Origin: Akkermansia muciniphila
Lineage (GTDB): Bacteria > Verrucomicrobiota > Verrucomicrobiia > Verrucomicrobiales > V1-33
Length of the DNA: 55,336 nt
Assembly (NCBI GenBank): GCA_943333275.1
Contig: CALQSQ010000032.1
Coordinates: 1-55,336 of the forward strand
Direction: 5' to 3'
Under the pieces are notes generated by a model, which was not told the origin of the DNA, searched no databases, and saw only the letters and a list, made by a program, of their open reading frames with translations. The translations under genes and the position numbers were made by a program. How positions within the stretch are numbered: position 1 is the stretch's first letter; each line of letters begins with the position of its first letter. Positions 41,501 to 48,960 of this stretch are shown in pieces.

Positions 41501-43125
41501 ACCGCCTGAATGATGTCCACCTGCGATTCCTTCGGATCGATGAACGCCACGCCGTCCAACGCGCGAACGTCGATGCCCTCGCCGAGGCAGCGGGCATTGC
41601 TCACAATCCCACGAGCAGGCGATTGCACTTCGCGCAGACGGTCGAGGATGGCATCGCGCTTACTGCTGGCCATGTCACCGGAAACCAGTTCTGTCCAAAT
41701 CTGACCGGAAGGGATGTCGGCCTTCGGCATCCAGCGGATGAATTGCGGGAACTGTTCGGCAAACTCACGGGCGCGGGCGACCCGTCCATGAAACGTGATG
41801 ATCCGGCGCAGGTCATACTTCTTGATCGCCTTGGCCACGGCGATGTGGCTTGTCAGTGTGCGGGCATCGGTAATCGTTTCCCCGTCCAGCGTAACGAACA
41901 CTCCCTGCTCGGCATACTTCCGATACATCGGGTCATCCACGCCGATGATCTCCACGCGGTAGTCGGTCAGCAGCTTGAGGCGAATTGCATCTGAGAATTT
42001 AAGTTCGTGGAAGACCGGGCCGAAAATCTTGTGGTCATCCATCGACACCAGTTCCAGCCCCATCGAATCAGCCCGACCTTTTGACGCCTCCGAGGCAATG
42101 CGCGGGGTGGCGGTCATGAACAGCCGCTTTCGAGCCGGAATTGCACCTGCGTCCAGAATGGTGGCGAATGCGCCCGACGCCAGACCGGCGCAACGATGCG
42201 CCTCGTCAGCGATGATCAAGTCAAACGGCTTCAATTTGTGCTGCTTGAACGCCAGCGCCAAAGTGGGAGTGGATTGATACGTGGAGAAGACGACACGCGG
42301 GCCTGTTGCCCGCATGAATTCGGCGATCTCGGCTGCGTTGGTTGTGGCAGGCACCCCCATCTGGCTGACATGGGAAACGAGATGGTCCTCGCTTCCAATT
42401 GTTTCGTCAGAGCAAACCGGCAAAAAGCGAAATGGGCGCACTCCACTCTTGGCCCAATCGCTTAAAATCTGGGAAACCAGAGACAACGATGGCACTACCA
42501 CCAGCGTGCGCTGGGAGTTCATGGCTTCAGAAACGCGCAGTCCAATAAGGGTCTTGCCAGTGCCGCAAGCTCGGATGAGTTGGCCTCGGTCCTTGGACTC
42601 GAATCCACGAACCACGTCAGCAATGGCCTTTAGTTGGTCCCGTCGTGGCGTGTGTGGCGCTTCCTGTTTGGCAGAAAGGTGGCCGGGCGTGGAGGGCCAG
42701 TTAAGTTGGCGATTTTTGAGGTCCGCAAAGAACAGGCAGCCAACCTGCTTTTCCTGACCTTGGATGACTTCACTGGCGTTGTGTCCGAGTCCCGCCGCGG
42801 TGGCAATCAGCAGGCGATAGGAAATTTTTGGCCGAGAGGTTTCACTGAGAAAACGATCAATGTCATTCTTGGTGACAGCATGGTTCTGAGCGTAAGCCTT
42901 TGACTGGATCGCCCAAATCTTGCCATCAAAGGTTTCTGCGATCAGGTCTATCCCCTTGTCGCGTCCCCAACGGCCCGGCCAGTCGTCCCAAAGCCAAACA
43001 CGCTTTATTTCGCGCTTATACGCCGGATCGTTTTCCAGAAACCATTTGCAGATCTCTTCAAATTGGCGACCCCTCCGAAGCTCGTCCGGGCTGAGGCTGC
43101 TAAAGAGTTCAAGGATTGAGGCCAT
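38545..43125 (-). CDS. Restriction-like nuclease plus SF2 helicase with 12 tandem C-terminal repeats
   Basis: The 1526-residue product has three parts. Residues 1-140 look like an Mrr-type PD-(D/E)xK nuclease: RRGRQFEEICKWFL, then GIDLIAE (Asp60) and IWAIQSKAY (Gln74, Lys76). Residues 150-640 are a superfamily 2 helicase with RACGTGKTL (Walker A), IIADEAHRC (DEAH at 307-310), MTATP and QAVGRAIRK (motif VI). From about residue 650, 12 copies of a 74-residue unit follow; the consensus is LTIEQILKWADAHHQKTGxW then PxxKSGEVLGAPGEKW, GLPGGSSLAQLLAEKRGVRN. The repeats resemble helicase-associated or homing-endonuclease-associated DNA-binding repeats known from planctomycetes and actinobacteria. A restriction or anti-phage role is likely. 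It is not accompanied by a complete methyltransferase. Confidence 0.88.
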   Translation of the reverse strand: MASILELFSSLSPDELRRGRQFEEICKWFLENDPAYKREIKRVWLWDDWPGRWGRDKGIDLIAETFDGKIWAIQSKAYAQNHAVTKNDIDRFLSETSRPKISYRLLIATAAGLGHNASEVIQGQEKQVGCLFFADLKNRQLNWPSTPGHLSAKQEAPHTPRRDQLKAIADVVRGFESKDRGQLIRACGTGKTLIGLRVSEAMNSQRTLVVVPSLSLVSQILSDWAKSGVRPFRFLPVCSDETIGSEDHLVSHVSQMGVPATTNAAEIAEFMRATGPRVVFSTYQSTPTLALAFKQHKLKPFDLIIADEAHRCAGLASGAFATILDAGAIPARKRLFMTATPRIASEASKGRADSMGLELVSMDDHKIFGPVFHELKFSDAIRLKLLTDYRVEIIGVDDPMYRKYAEQGVFVTLDGETITDARTLTSHIAVAKAIKKYDLRRIITFHGRVARAREFAEQFPQFIRWMPKADIPSGQIWTELVSGDMASSKRDAILDRLREVQSPARGIVSNARCLGEGIDVRALDGVAFIDPKESQVDIIQAVGRAIRKADRKQHGVIILPVYISSDEDEEKVLEDSSFKQVWRVLRALRSHDDQLASELDNLRTNLGKQGKVRAHLPAKITINLPTRLNATFADAFYLRTVRSITPPPNLTIEQILRWADAHHQRSGKWPNQKSGEVLGTPGERWGNIRNALFRGERGLPGGYSLAQLLAENRGIRNIGNLPDLTVDHILVWADAHHQKTGQWPNVNSGEVLGAPGEKWMNIHSALYGGGRSLPGGSSLAQLLTEQRGVRNRQTLPGLTIKQILKWADAHHRKNGAWPKVNSGDVLGAPGEKWMNIHTSLYDGKRGLPGGSSLAQLLAEMRGLRNIGGLPPLTIEQILLWADAHHRKKGAWPKGKSGDVLDAPGEKWWNINAALSQGQRSLPGSSSLAQLLAENRGVRNIQALPDLTVEQILKWADVHHQKTGEWPKLNSGDVVCAPGEKWGSVENGLRLGFRSLRGGSSLAQLLSDKRGVRNHLALPSLSIKQILKWADAHHLKTGDWPNQKSGVVLDAPSEKWSAINSALQSGIRGLAGGSSLAQLLAEKRGVRNRGDIPPLTIEQILKWADVHHQKTDEWPRESSGAVLGIPSEKWRSVENGLRLGLRGLPGGSSLAKLLTEKRGVRNHLALPDLSIKQILKWADAHNIKTGQWPNQKSGEVLDEPSEKWSNIDSALALGRRTLPGGSSLARLLAEKRYVRNIKDLPDLTIEQILEWVDAHHQKTGAWPKSTSGKVLGAPGEKWGNIKNALAVGQRSLPGGSSLPKLLAERRGVRNRGQLQNLSSKLILKWADVHHQKTGAWPNGKSGEVLGAPGEKWENISTALHQGLRGLPGGYSLAQLLAEKRNVRNSQYLPDLTADQILRWADAHYQKTGQWPNQKSGEVFGEPGEKWVNINGALAFGRRSLPRGSSLAELLSEKRGVRNHLALPPLTFEQIRKWAVAHHKRTGHWPEHTSGDVVGAPGEKWSGISGALYKGQRGLPRGSSLAKLLANK
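38548..41185 (-). repeat. Tandem array of twelve 222-bp in-frame repeats
   Basis: The 3' 2.6 kb of the helicase gene is a DNA tandem repeat with a 222-bp period, 12 units long (the last one cut short). Units differ from each other at many positions, both silent and coding, but conserve W, DAHH, WP, SG, EKW, LPGGSSLAQLL and RGVRN. Some non-adjacent units are more alike than adjacent ones (for example units 5 and 7, and 6 and 8, share VENGLRLG or LSIKQILKWADAH). This suggests duplication of a two-unit block. Copy number may vary between strains. Confidence 0.9.
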
Positions 43126-43131
43126 GGGAAA

Positions 43132-43269
43132 TCAGCACTGGAAAAGCAAGAAGCCGTGATGAAGGCCGGGGCGGAAGATCTCGGCGTGCTCGGGGCTGAG
43201 GTCGTCATCGATGCCGCGCAGGGAGGGATTCGTGAAAGCGGGCTTGCCGGTCCGGTTGAGTGCGGGCAT
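43132..43269 (-). pseudogene. Possible remnant of a type I restriction HsdM methylase
   Basis: A 45-codon minus-strand frame ends 6 bases before the helicase start. Its sequence, TNPSLRGIDDDLSPEHAEIF followed by RPGLHHGF, resembles the segment of type I HsdM subunits that directly precedes the catalytic NPPF motif (family pattern MNLAIRGIDxxLGxxHADTF followed by xxDLHxDL). The NPPF motif itself and all of the rest are missing. It fits a deletion that fused or removed most of a methylase gene next to the restriction-like helicase. The similarity was judged by eye and is short. Confidence 0.4.
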
Positions 43270-43650
43270 GGCGCATCTTGAAGCAGGTCTGTGCGGCTGT
43301 CGCCAGCTTTTGTTTTCATTGGCTGAAAAAACCCGGTGCATAGGGGCGTATGGGTGGGAACGGGAGGCGAATTTCCCAACTTCCGCGCCGCCCGGCTGCA
43401 GATGGCTGGCAATTCTTCGAGACATCAAGCCTATGACTATGCCGACTGGACGTGCGGAAATCTTAAGAAGATGGATGTGGGTAGGGGCTCAGAATAGCCT
43501 TGGGGTTGGGGCGTGGCGGGGAATGCTGGGGGCGGGGAGGGGGAGGGAAGGTGCTGCTGGGGGTGCCACACCGGGGATTGCTTCGGGTAGACGGTCCACA
43601 GCACGGTTCGGGGGCCGTGTAGAATCATTCTGTTGGGATGCAGGATCGGT
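43270..43650. other. Non-coding region upstream of the nuclease-helicase
   Basis: I see no supportable gene. Open frames here on both strands have unusual composition (Arg, Pro, Ser or Gly rich) and no recognisable motif. G-rich purine tracts occur at 43500-43560. The promoter of the helicase gene may lie in this stretch, but no clear element stands out. Confidence 0.4.
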
Positions 43651-43861
43651 CGGAGACCGTGCGGGATCGTTCGGGAGGAGCGCAGGGCGGGAGCGCACGT
43701 GTGCAGGATCAGTTTGCGATCGTGCAGTGGGAGATGGGCGTACCGCAAGGGGAGGTTGCGACCGTGCAGAATCAGCTTGCGCTCGTGCAGAGGGAGGCTG
43801 CGACCGTGCAAGAGGAGGTTGCCGTAGGGCAGGGAATGATGGCGCTGCCGTAGTTAGGACA
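43651..43861 (+). repeat. Degenerate 21-bp tandem repeat with heptad-like coding potential
   Basis: About ten imperfect 21-base units follow each other. The clearest run from 43714 onward is built on TTGCGACCGTGCAGAxxxAGG-like units. A multiple-of-three period keeps frames open: a plus-strand frame (43638-43853, 71 codons) reads in sevens as VATVQNQ, LALVQRE, AATVQEE, VAVGQGM. The antisense frame is Pro/Arg/Ser rich. No ribosome-binding site or domain supports real translation. It may be a relic of a coiled-coil gene or a non-coding satellite. Confidence 0.7.
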
Positions 43862-43992
43862 GGCATATTTTATCAGCTAAAGGTGGTGGGTGGCAACCCT
43901 GCCGGGATGCTTTGGGATGCGGGGATGGGTCCCGGGGTGTCGCTCGTGCCTCGCTTGACCCCGCGCTAATGGATGGGTCCCCGCTGGGGACT

Positions 43993-44058
43993 TGGGGATT
44001 GGGGATTGAAAATTGAGAATTGAGAATTGAGAATTGCAGATTGAAAATTGGGGATGGG
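43993..44058. repeat. AT-rich microsatellite-like tract
   Basis: GGGGATT and then repeated (A)ATTGAGA units, about seven to eight bases each, form a simple-sequence tract leading into the hairpin element that follows. There is no coding potential. Confidence 0.7.
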
Positions 44059-44070
44059 GAGAAAGGGAGC

Positions 44071-44169
44071 GGCGACATTCCTGTCGCCGAATTTTGTAGA
44101 GCGAAGCCTGATTTCCTGGGAAGGGAGTCAGGCTTCGCGGTATTTTAGATGGGCGACAGGAATGTCGCC
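44071..44169. repeat. Nested inverted repeat element
   Basis: An 18-bp sequence at 44071-44088 is exactly reverse-complemented at 44152-44169; each arm is itself nearly palindromic (GGCGACA and TGTCGCC around a short centre). Inside, GCGAAGCCTGA (44101-44111) pairs with TCAGGCTTCGC (44128-44138). The 99-bp element can fold into one branched or extended hairpin and looks like a dispersed non-autonomous repeat. Between 44170 and the next start (44355) a further imperfect GTCGGGAC/GTCCCCGAC pairing occurs and no gene is visible. Confidence 0.8.
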
Positions 44170-44354
44170 CCTCCGTGGGGGAAAGGCTTGGTGGTATTTC
44201 CGAGGGGAGCGGGAAGTGTGAAATGATTTCGCATTCTCCTGTCTTTGAACTTCCAAAAAGGTGTCGGTTCCTGTAGGGTCGGGACGTTGCCTTCCAAACG
44301 GACAGGGTCCCCGACCTGCGCTTGAGGCAGAGATTCCTTTCGAATACTGCTGAC

Positions 44355-45755
44355 ATGTCCACCCTTTACGCGAACCGCGCCGTGCGCAGTCGACTCATTG
44401 AGTTTCTCGGTGGGGATACTCTGGCGCATGCGACGGCGGTCTATATTTCGCGAACCGATGGATATGATTTCAACCTGGATCAGGCGTTGCCAGCGAGTGA
44501 GTTGGGGAGATTGCTCGCAGAGGAGGCGGACATCGCCCGATCATTGGCGGATTCGGCATCGTTTCTGTTTCATCTGGATATGGAGTATGTGAATTTCGAT
44601 TCGCCCGCCGAGGCTTATCTCGATCCGTGGCGGACGTTTGATCTGCAGGAGCCGGTGGTGCGGGTGATCGAAACGCTGCTGCTGGAGTGGGGGATCAGGC
44701 CACTGCATGTGATCACCGGACAGGGGCACCATTTCGTCTGGAGGATCGCGCGCGATGGGGAACTGGCGGGCCGGCTGGCCAGACTGTGTCCGGCGCCGGA
44801 GCTGCTGGAGGCGTGTGAGGAGCGCGTGCCTGCGGAAATGGCCGGGGCGGTCAATCGCGAGGCGCATGCGGTTTTCGCCACCATTTCCCTGCTCATGGAA
44901 TATGTGGCCCACCGGATCAAGGCCGCTTCCGAGCCCCTGGTGCCGTTTCCCGTGGAAATCACCGCGGTGCATGTGGGGCCTTATGCCACCTCGCAGCGGG
45001 AGATCATCTCCGTGGATGTCTCCGAATACGGGGACCCATTGCATACCCGCAGGGTTCGGATGCCCTTTACGCATTATCTCAAACCGTGGGTGACCGGCCT
45101 GGCGCGGCGGCTGGGGGTGGAGGATGAAATCCCCGCCTGCTATGCGATTCCCCTGCATGAGATCGACATCCGGCAGGCGATCAAGGTGCGTCAGGTGGAG
45201 GAGGATGTGATCGACCTGGCCAGCCGCGCGTGTGTTCGCATCCCCGAGCAATCCCAGGGGACGATGCATCTCTGGCAGGAATACCTCAGTTCGCCGCTGC
45301 GGAGGTTTCATGAGTATTTCTATTCCGCCAGACATGATTCCAAGGAATGCTGGAACGAGACCTATGACCGGACCCCCGTGGAGGCGCTGCCCCCGTGCGC
45401 GCGGCATATTGTGACATGGCCGAACGACCTCCTGTTGAAGCCGGCCGGGATCCAGTTGGTGACGCGCTGCCTGCTGGCGGATGGCTGGCACCCGCGGCAC
45501 ATCGCGGGATTTATCCGCTCGAAATTTGAAAACCCCGAGTTTAACTGGGGTGTGAACTGGAATGCCTATGTTCCCGCGATCCGCGCGGACTTTTACACCC
45601 GTCTGTTCGCAGGATTACACGCCACCGGACTTGACGCGCTGGTGGATCTGAACTGCACGTCAACCCGGGAAAAGGGGTTTTGCTTTCCGCCTGCGCAGAC
45701 GGGTTGCGAGCTTGAGTCCACGCGGCAGAAACTCCAATCCCAATGCACGTCATGA
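44355..45755 (+). CDS. Putative archaeo-eukaryotic-primase-like (PrimPol-type) protein
   Basis: The 466-residue product was not recognised with certainty. Two segments resemble the AEP primase-polymerase superfamily. FLFHLDMEYV (Asp75, Glu77) follows a hydrophobic strand, as in motif I (two acidic metal ligands). LHVITGQGHHFVWRI (TGQGHH at 121-126) looks like the nucleotide-binding SGxGxH motif II. A later ISVDVSEYGDP could supply the third acidic residue. If so, it would synthesise primers or gap-filling DNA. The C-terminal part has several Cys/His residues without a clear zinc-finger spacing. Its stop overlaps the next gene's start (ATGA at 45752-45755), so the two products probably work together. 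The ATG at 44355 was chosen because it follows the repeat element and starts cleanly. Confidence 0.55.
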   Translation: MSTLYANRAVRSRLIEFLGGDTLAHATAVYISRTDGYDFNLDQALPASELGRLLAEEADIARSLADSASFLFHLDMEYVNFDSPAEAYLDPWRTFDLQEPVVRVIETLLLEWGIRPLHVITGQGHHFVWRIARDGELAGRLARLCPAPELLEACEERVPAEMAGAVNREAHAVFATISLLMEYVAHRIKAASEPLVPFPVEITAVHVGPYATSQREIISVDVSEYGDPLHTRRVRMPFTHYLKPWVTGLARRLGVEDEIPACYAIPLHEIDIRQAIKVRQVEEDVIDLASRACVRIPEQSQGTMHLWQEYLSSPLRRFHEYFYSARHDSKECWNETYDRTPVEALPPCARHIVTWPNDLLLKPAGIQLVTRCLLADGWHPRHIAGFIRSKFENPEFNWGVNWNAYVPAIRADFYTRLFAGLHATGLDALVDLNCTSTREKGFCFPPAQTGCELESTRQKLQSQCTS

Positions 45756-46618
45756 ATGTCCCCTGGCCCATCGGTCTCTCCACCGGATGTTTTTACCGCC
45801 ACAGCATCTTCCATGTGCTAGAGGAAATCCGCGCGAGTGGATTCAACACCATTGAGGTCTGCTCGTTTCCGCCCCATCTGAACTATCACAATGAGGAGGA
45901 GGTCCGCAGTGCGGGGGAGATGATGCGCTCACTCGGGCTGCGTCCGTTTTCCTTTCATGCACCGTTTGCCGACCGGATCGACATCACTTCGGACGACGAC
46001 GGGGTGCGCGAAGCCTCCGTGGCGGAACTCATCACGGCGTGCCGGGCCGCAAGTCTGCTGGGTGCGGAGAATGTGGTGCTGCATCCCGGCCCCGAACGCG
46101 AAGGCCGTCCGCCGCCGGAGGAGTTCAGGCAGCGCATGCAGCGGGCCGCGGAATCGCTCAACCGGGTGGCGGCCTACTGCTGTGAAACCAGGGTCCACCT
46201 CCAACTGGAGAACATGCTGCCGCACCTGCTTTTCGGTCAGACCAGTGACATGATGTATCTGCTGGGGGAGATCAACACCTGCACCGTAGGCACCTGCCTG
46301 GACACCGGGCACGCCCGTCTCAGTGGTGATCTGGGCAACGTCATCCACAAGCTGTCGGGCCATCTCAAGATGGTGCATATCAACGATAATCATGGCGACT
46401 GGGATGCCCACCTCATCCCCGGCGATGGCAGCATCGACTGGCCCTGGCTGATTTCGGAACTCCACCGCTACCAATTCCATGGAGCCCTCATCATTGAAAT
46501 GTCAGCGCCGGAGAACGAGACCGTGGCAGCGACCCTGCTGCGGGCGCGGCGGGGGCGTGAATTTCTTACGAAACTGCTGCCGGTACCGGACAGCGGAAGC
46601 GTGCCCGAAGGACGGTAA
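45752..46618 (+). CDS. Endonuclease-IV-like / xylose-isomerase-like TIM-barrel protein
   Basis: The 288-residue product is a cytoplasmic (no leader) AP_endonuc_2 barrel. All metal-ligand positions of the endonuclease IV trinuclear zinc site have candidates in the right order: FHAPF (His), VLHPG (His), QLENM (Glu), CLDTGH (Asp, His), MVHINDN (His), DWDAHLIPG (Asp, His) and IIEM (Glu). That pattern is shared by AP endonucleases and some sugar isomerases, so the substrate is open. An in-frame ATG at 45743 exists, but the ATG at 45752 gives the typical 4-base ATGA coupling to the upstream primase-like gene. That neighbour makes a DNA-repair role worth considering. Confidence 0.8.
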   Translation: MNVPWPIGLSTGCFYRHSIFHVLEEIRASGFNTIEVCSFPPHLNYHNEEEVRSAGEMMRSLGLRPFSFHAPFADRIDITSDDDGVREASVAELITACRAASLLGAENVVLHPGPEREGRPPPEEFRQRMQRAAESLNRVAAYCCETRVHLQLENMLPHLLFGQTSDMMYLLGEINTCTVGTCLDTGHARLSGDLGNVIHKLSGHLKMVHINDNHGDWDAHLIPGDGSIDWPWLISELHRYQFHGALIIEMSAPENETVAATLLRARRGREFLTKLLPVPDSGSVPEGR

Positions 46619-46657
46619 CGCATCCCGGCTCCGGACAGGCTCCCTTGGCAGAGGGTA

Positions 46658-47686
46658 TTACACGTCGTTCTTGATCAATTCCTGGCCCACCATGGAGGCG
46701 TATTGCTCGTAGGTGTAGGCGCGCTTGTCGCTCAGCGAGCGGTTGAGCCAGCCGAGGAGGGCTTCGAAGTCGGCGTTGTCCTGGCGGACTCTTTCAAGCG
46801 TGCGCCAGTTGAAGGGCTTGGGTTGGCCGGTGGTGGTGAACTTTTGGATTTGGAGGCGGTCCTGGAGGCTTTCGAATTCGCGCTCGCTCATTTTGGCGAT
46901 GGCCCAGTGGGGCGGGATTTCATCTAGGGTGTCGAGGGCGAGACCGAGGCTGCTGATACCGATGCCGAATTCGCTGCCGAAGCGGCGGAGGTCTTCGACC
47001 ATTTGTTCGTCCGGGATGGGGGCGCAGATGACGAGTTCGCCCTGGTGGGCCCAGGAGGCATTGCTGAGGGCTTGGAAAAAGTCCTCACGGAAGGAATCGT
47101 AGCTGATCTCGAGCTTGAGTTTGACGCTGGTGACGTTGAACAGGGGCAGGCTGAGGTGGCGTTTGAAGCTGAGGAGGGTGGGGGCGATGGCGAAATTGCC
47201 ATCCATGTGTTCGCCCATTTCCCAATCGACGACGGCAGCATCCGGGCATTTCCAGATGTTCTCGTAAGGGGCTTCGGCCCCGAAGGAGGATTCGAAGATG
47301 AAGGGAAACTTGCCGGCGGTCTCGGAGAGTCGGTGATAGATGGCGCGTAATTTCTGCTGTCTGGCAACGGCAAGATCAACGACTTCCGGCTGATTTTCAA
47401 AGGTGAGGCCGAGGCGCGCCTGGTAGGGCGTGATCAGGCCGCGGTTGGCGGCATGGTTGCTGGCGGAGGTGCGCATGTAGTATCCCTGGCCCTGTTCCAC
47501 TTTGGCGATGGGGGATGCGGGATCGCAGCACATGATGCTGAAATGGTAGCGCAGGGTGGCATCGCTGTATTCCTGGTTGAGGCGGAGTTTCACCAAGCGA
47601 ATCAATTCCGTGCCCTTGGTGGATTCGGCGGGATTGACTGGGAGGATGTCCGGGAGGATGAGTTTGAGTTTTTCCCTCAGATTCAT
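46658..47686 (-). CDS. Uncharacterised protein with possible N-terminal winged-helix
   Basis: The 342-residue product has an N-terminal region (VKLRLNQEYSDATLRYHFSI then VEQGQGYYMR, about residues 30-72) that reads like a winged-helix DNA-binding domain. A central alpha/beta region follows, with FIFESSFGAE, VVDWEMGEHMDG and VKLKLEISYDSFREDFFQALSNAS. The latter part (Asp153/Glu155, then KLKLEI, then GELVICAPI) has the look of the uncharacterised COG2958-like family and possibly a PD-(D/E)xK-type core, but I cannot confirm catalytic residues. It is convergent with the endonuclease-IV-like gene. No function is assigned. Confidence 0.7.
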   Translation of the reverse strand: MNLREKLKLILPDILPVNPAESTKGTELIRLVKLRLNQEYSDATLRYHFSIMCCDPASPIAKVEQGQGYYMRTSASNHAANRGLITPYQARLGLTFENQPEVVDLAVARQQKLRAIYHRLSETAGKFPFIFESSFGAEAPYENIWKCPDAAVVDWEMGEHMDGNFAIAPTLLSFKRHLSLPLFNVTSVKLKLEISYDSFREDFFQALSNASWAHQGELVICAPIPDEQMVEDLRRFGSEFGIGISSLGLALDTLDEIPPHWAIAKMSEREFESLQDRLQIQKFTTTGQPKPFNWRTLERVRQDNADFEALLGWLNRSLSDKRAYTYEQYASMVGQELIKNDV

Positions 47687-47737
47687 GAGTTTGGTCGCAA
47701 GGAACGTGGGTGATGGTTGGTAAGGTTGGAGGGGAAA

Positions 47738-48778
47738 TTATTTCAGCTTGGTGTTGTAAACACCGAGGCCGGTGCGGAGGTTCTTGGAGAGCGGTTGCAG
47801 GCCATCGAACTCGGCGATGACGCGATAGCCCTCGATGCGACTGACGCTGAGATTGACGAGGCGGTCTCCGGGGCCTCCGCCCCAGGCGAAAATTTGCTGG
47901 TGGAGTTGAACGGTGCCGGGAGGGCAGGCCAGTTCGCAGAAACTCCAATTGTTATCCACGACGGTGATTTGTCCGATTTTGGTTGGTTCAATACCGCCGG
48001 CCCAGGCGCGTGCTGCGGCGAGTGGGGAGTTGGAGCGCAGGGCCTTGGGGGCGGCGGCGATGGCCTGCTTGAGGGGATCGACCGCAGGCTTGGGGGTCAT
48101 CCAGACTTTGACGTGATCGTAGCGCGGGGCGGTGGGGGCTTCGGGTTCGAGGGGGGGAGTTAATTTAAAGGCTGCCCGATCCGCGAGGAGGGAGAGCTGC
48201 CGTTCATCGCCTTTGGCCGCGTCCTGGATGATGGATTCCACCTTGCCGCTGGGGATGCTAAGTTTGCGGATGGTCAGGCGGATTTCACCGCCCATGGAGA
48301 GGATGGTGGGGACGCAGACGAAGTCGGCGCCGTTGGCCTTGCCGAGATCCAAGGCGAGGGCGCCGTTGGCGGCGGGGGAGGGATGGCCCTGCGGGTCAAG
48401 GGCGGTGTGGGGAAGTTCCAGTCCGCTGTGAGCTGCCCCTCCCATGGCGCTGGCATCGATGATTTCGAAGGTTTTGGATTTCAGTAATTTTGCCGAGAGA
48501 GTGTCGGAGAAAAAAGTGCCGAGGTCCGGGCGCGGCTGACCGTCGATGGTGACGACAGCGTCGAGGATGATGACTTTGGGTTTATCGATGGCGGGCGCGA
48601 GATCGCGGGTGAGATTCTCGAGATCCTGCTGCCCCTCTGCGGTCAGAGGTGGAAGGAGTCCGCCAGGGTCACCGGCACCAGCCGGGTCTGCACCCATGCA
48701 CGTACCCGTGATGCCCGCGAGGCAGAGCGCCGCGAGGGGGAGGGAGGGAACGCGAGTTCTGGGGAGGTGGGGGATCAT
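47738..48778 (-). CDS. Secreted protein with CsgG/TolB-like N-terminal domain
   Basis: The 346-residue product begins with a signal peptide (SLPLAALCLAGITGTCMGADP). From about residue 60 the pattern PKVIILDAVVTID, FFSDTLSAKLLKSKTFEIIDAS resembles the periplasmic alpha/beta fold of CsgG, TolB N-terminal and related outer-membrane-associated lipoproteins. A later region ends with GPGDRLVNLSVSRIEGYRVIAEFDG, which may be a second small domain. The cysteine near the cleavage site is not in a clear lipobox. An upstream ATG at 48805 would add 9 residues. The function is unknown; an envelope role is likely. Confidence 0.65.
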   Translation of the reverse strand: MIPHLPRTRVPSLPLAALCLAGITGTCMGADPAGAGDPGGLLPPLTAEGQQDLENLTRDLAPAIDKPKVIILDAVVTIDGQPRPDLGTFFSDTLSAKLLKSKTFEIIDASAMGGAAHSGLELPHTALDPQGHPSPAANGALALDLGKANGADFVCVPTILSMGGEIRLTIRKLSIPSGKVESIIQDAAKGDERQLSLLADRAAFKLTPPLEPEAPTAPRYDHVKVWMTPKPAVDPLKQAIAAAPKALRSNSPLAAARAWAGGIEPTKIGQITVVDNNWSFCELACPPGTVQLHQQIFAWGGGPGDRLVNLSVSRIEGYRVIAEFDGLQPLSKNLRTGLGVYNTKLK

Positions 48779-48960
48779 GGCGGGGAAACTACCGATTTCT
48801 CGCAATCATGGCAATCAATTTTGAAATAATTCGCTGAGGCTGGAAATTTTGAGCTTTTATGAGGAATTCTAAATTGGCGGGGTTGTCAGGGGGAATTTTT
48901 TGTGGGGGAGGCGCCGCGAACGAGAGGTTGCCAATTCGTTGGCTTCGGTTCCTTTCGGGG

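Noticed and set aside
43651..43861. CRISPR array
   Set aside because: The 21-bp units abut directly with no unique spacers, and no cas gene is nearby.
43211..43969. 252-codon plus-strand open frame
   Set aside because: Its composition (Gly, Arg, Cys, Ala) is driven by the repeat tract and G-rich DNA; it has no domain and overlaps the probable helicase promoter.
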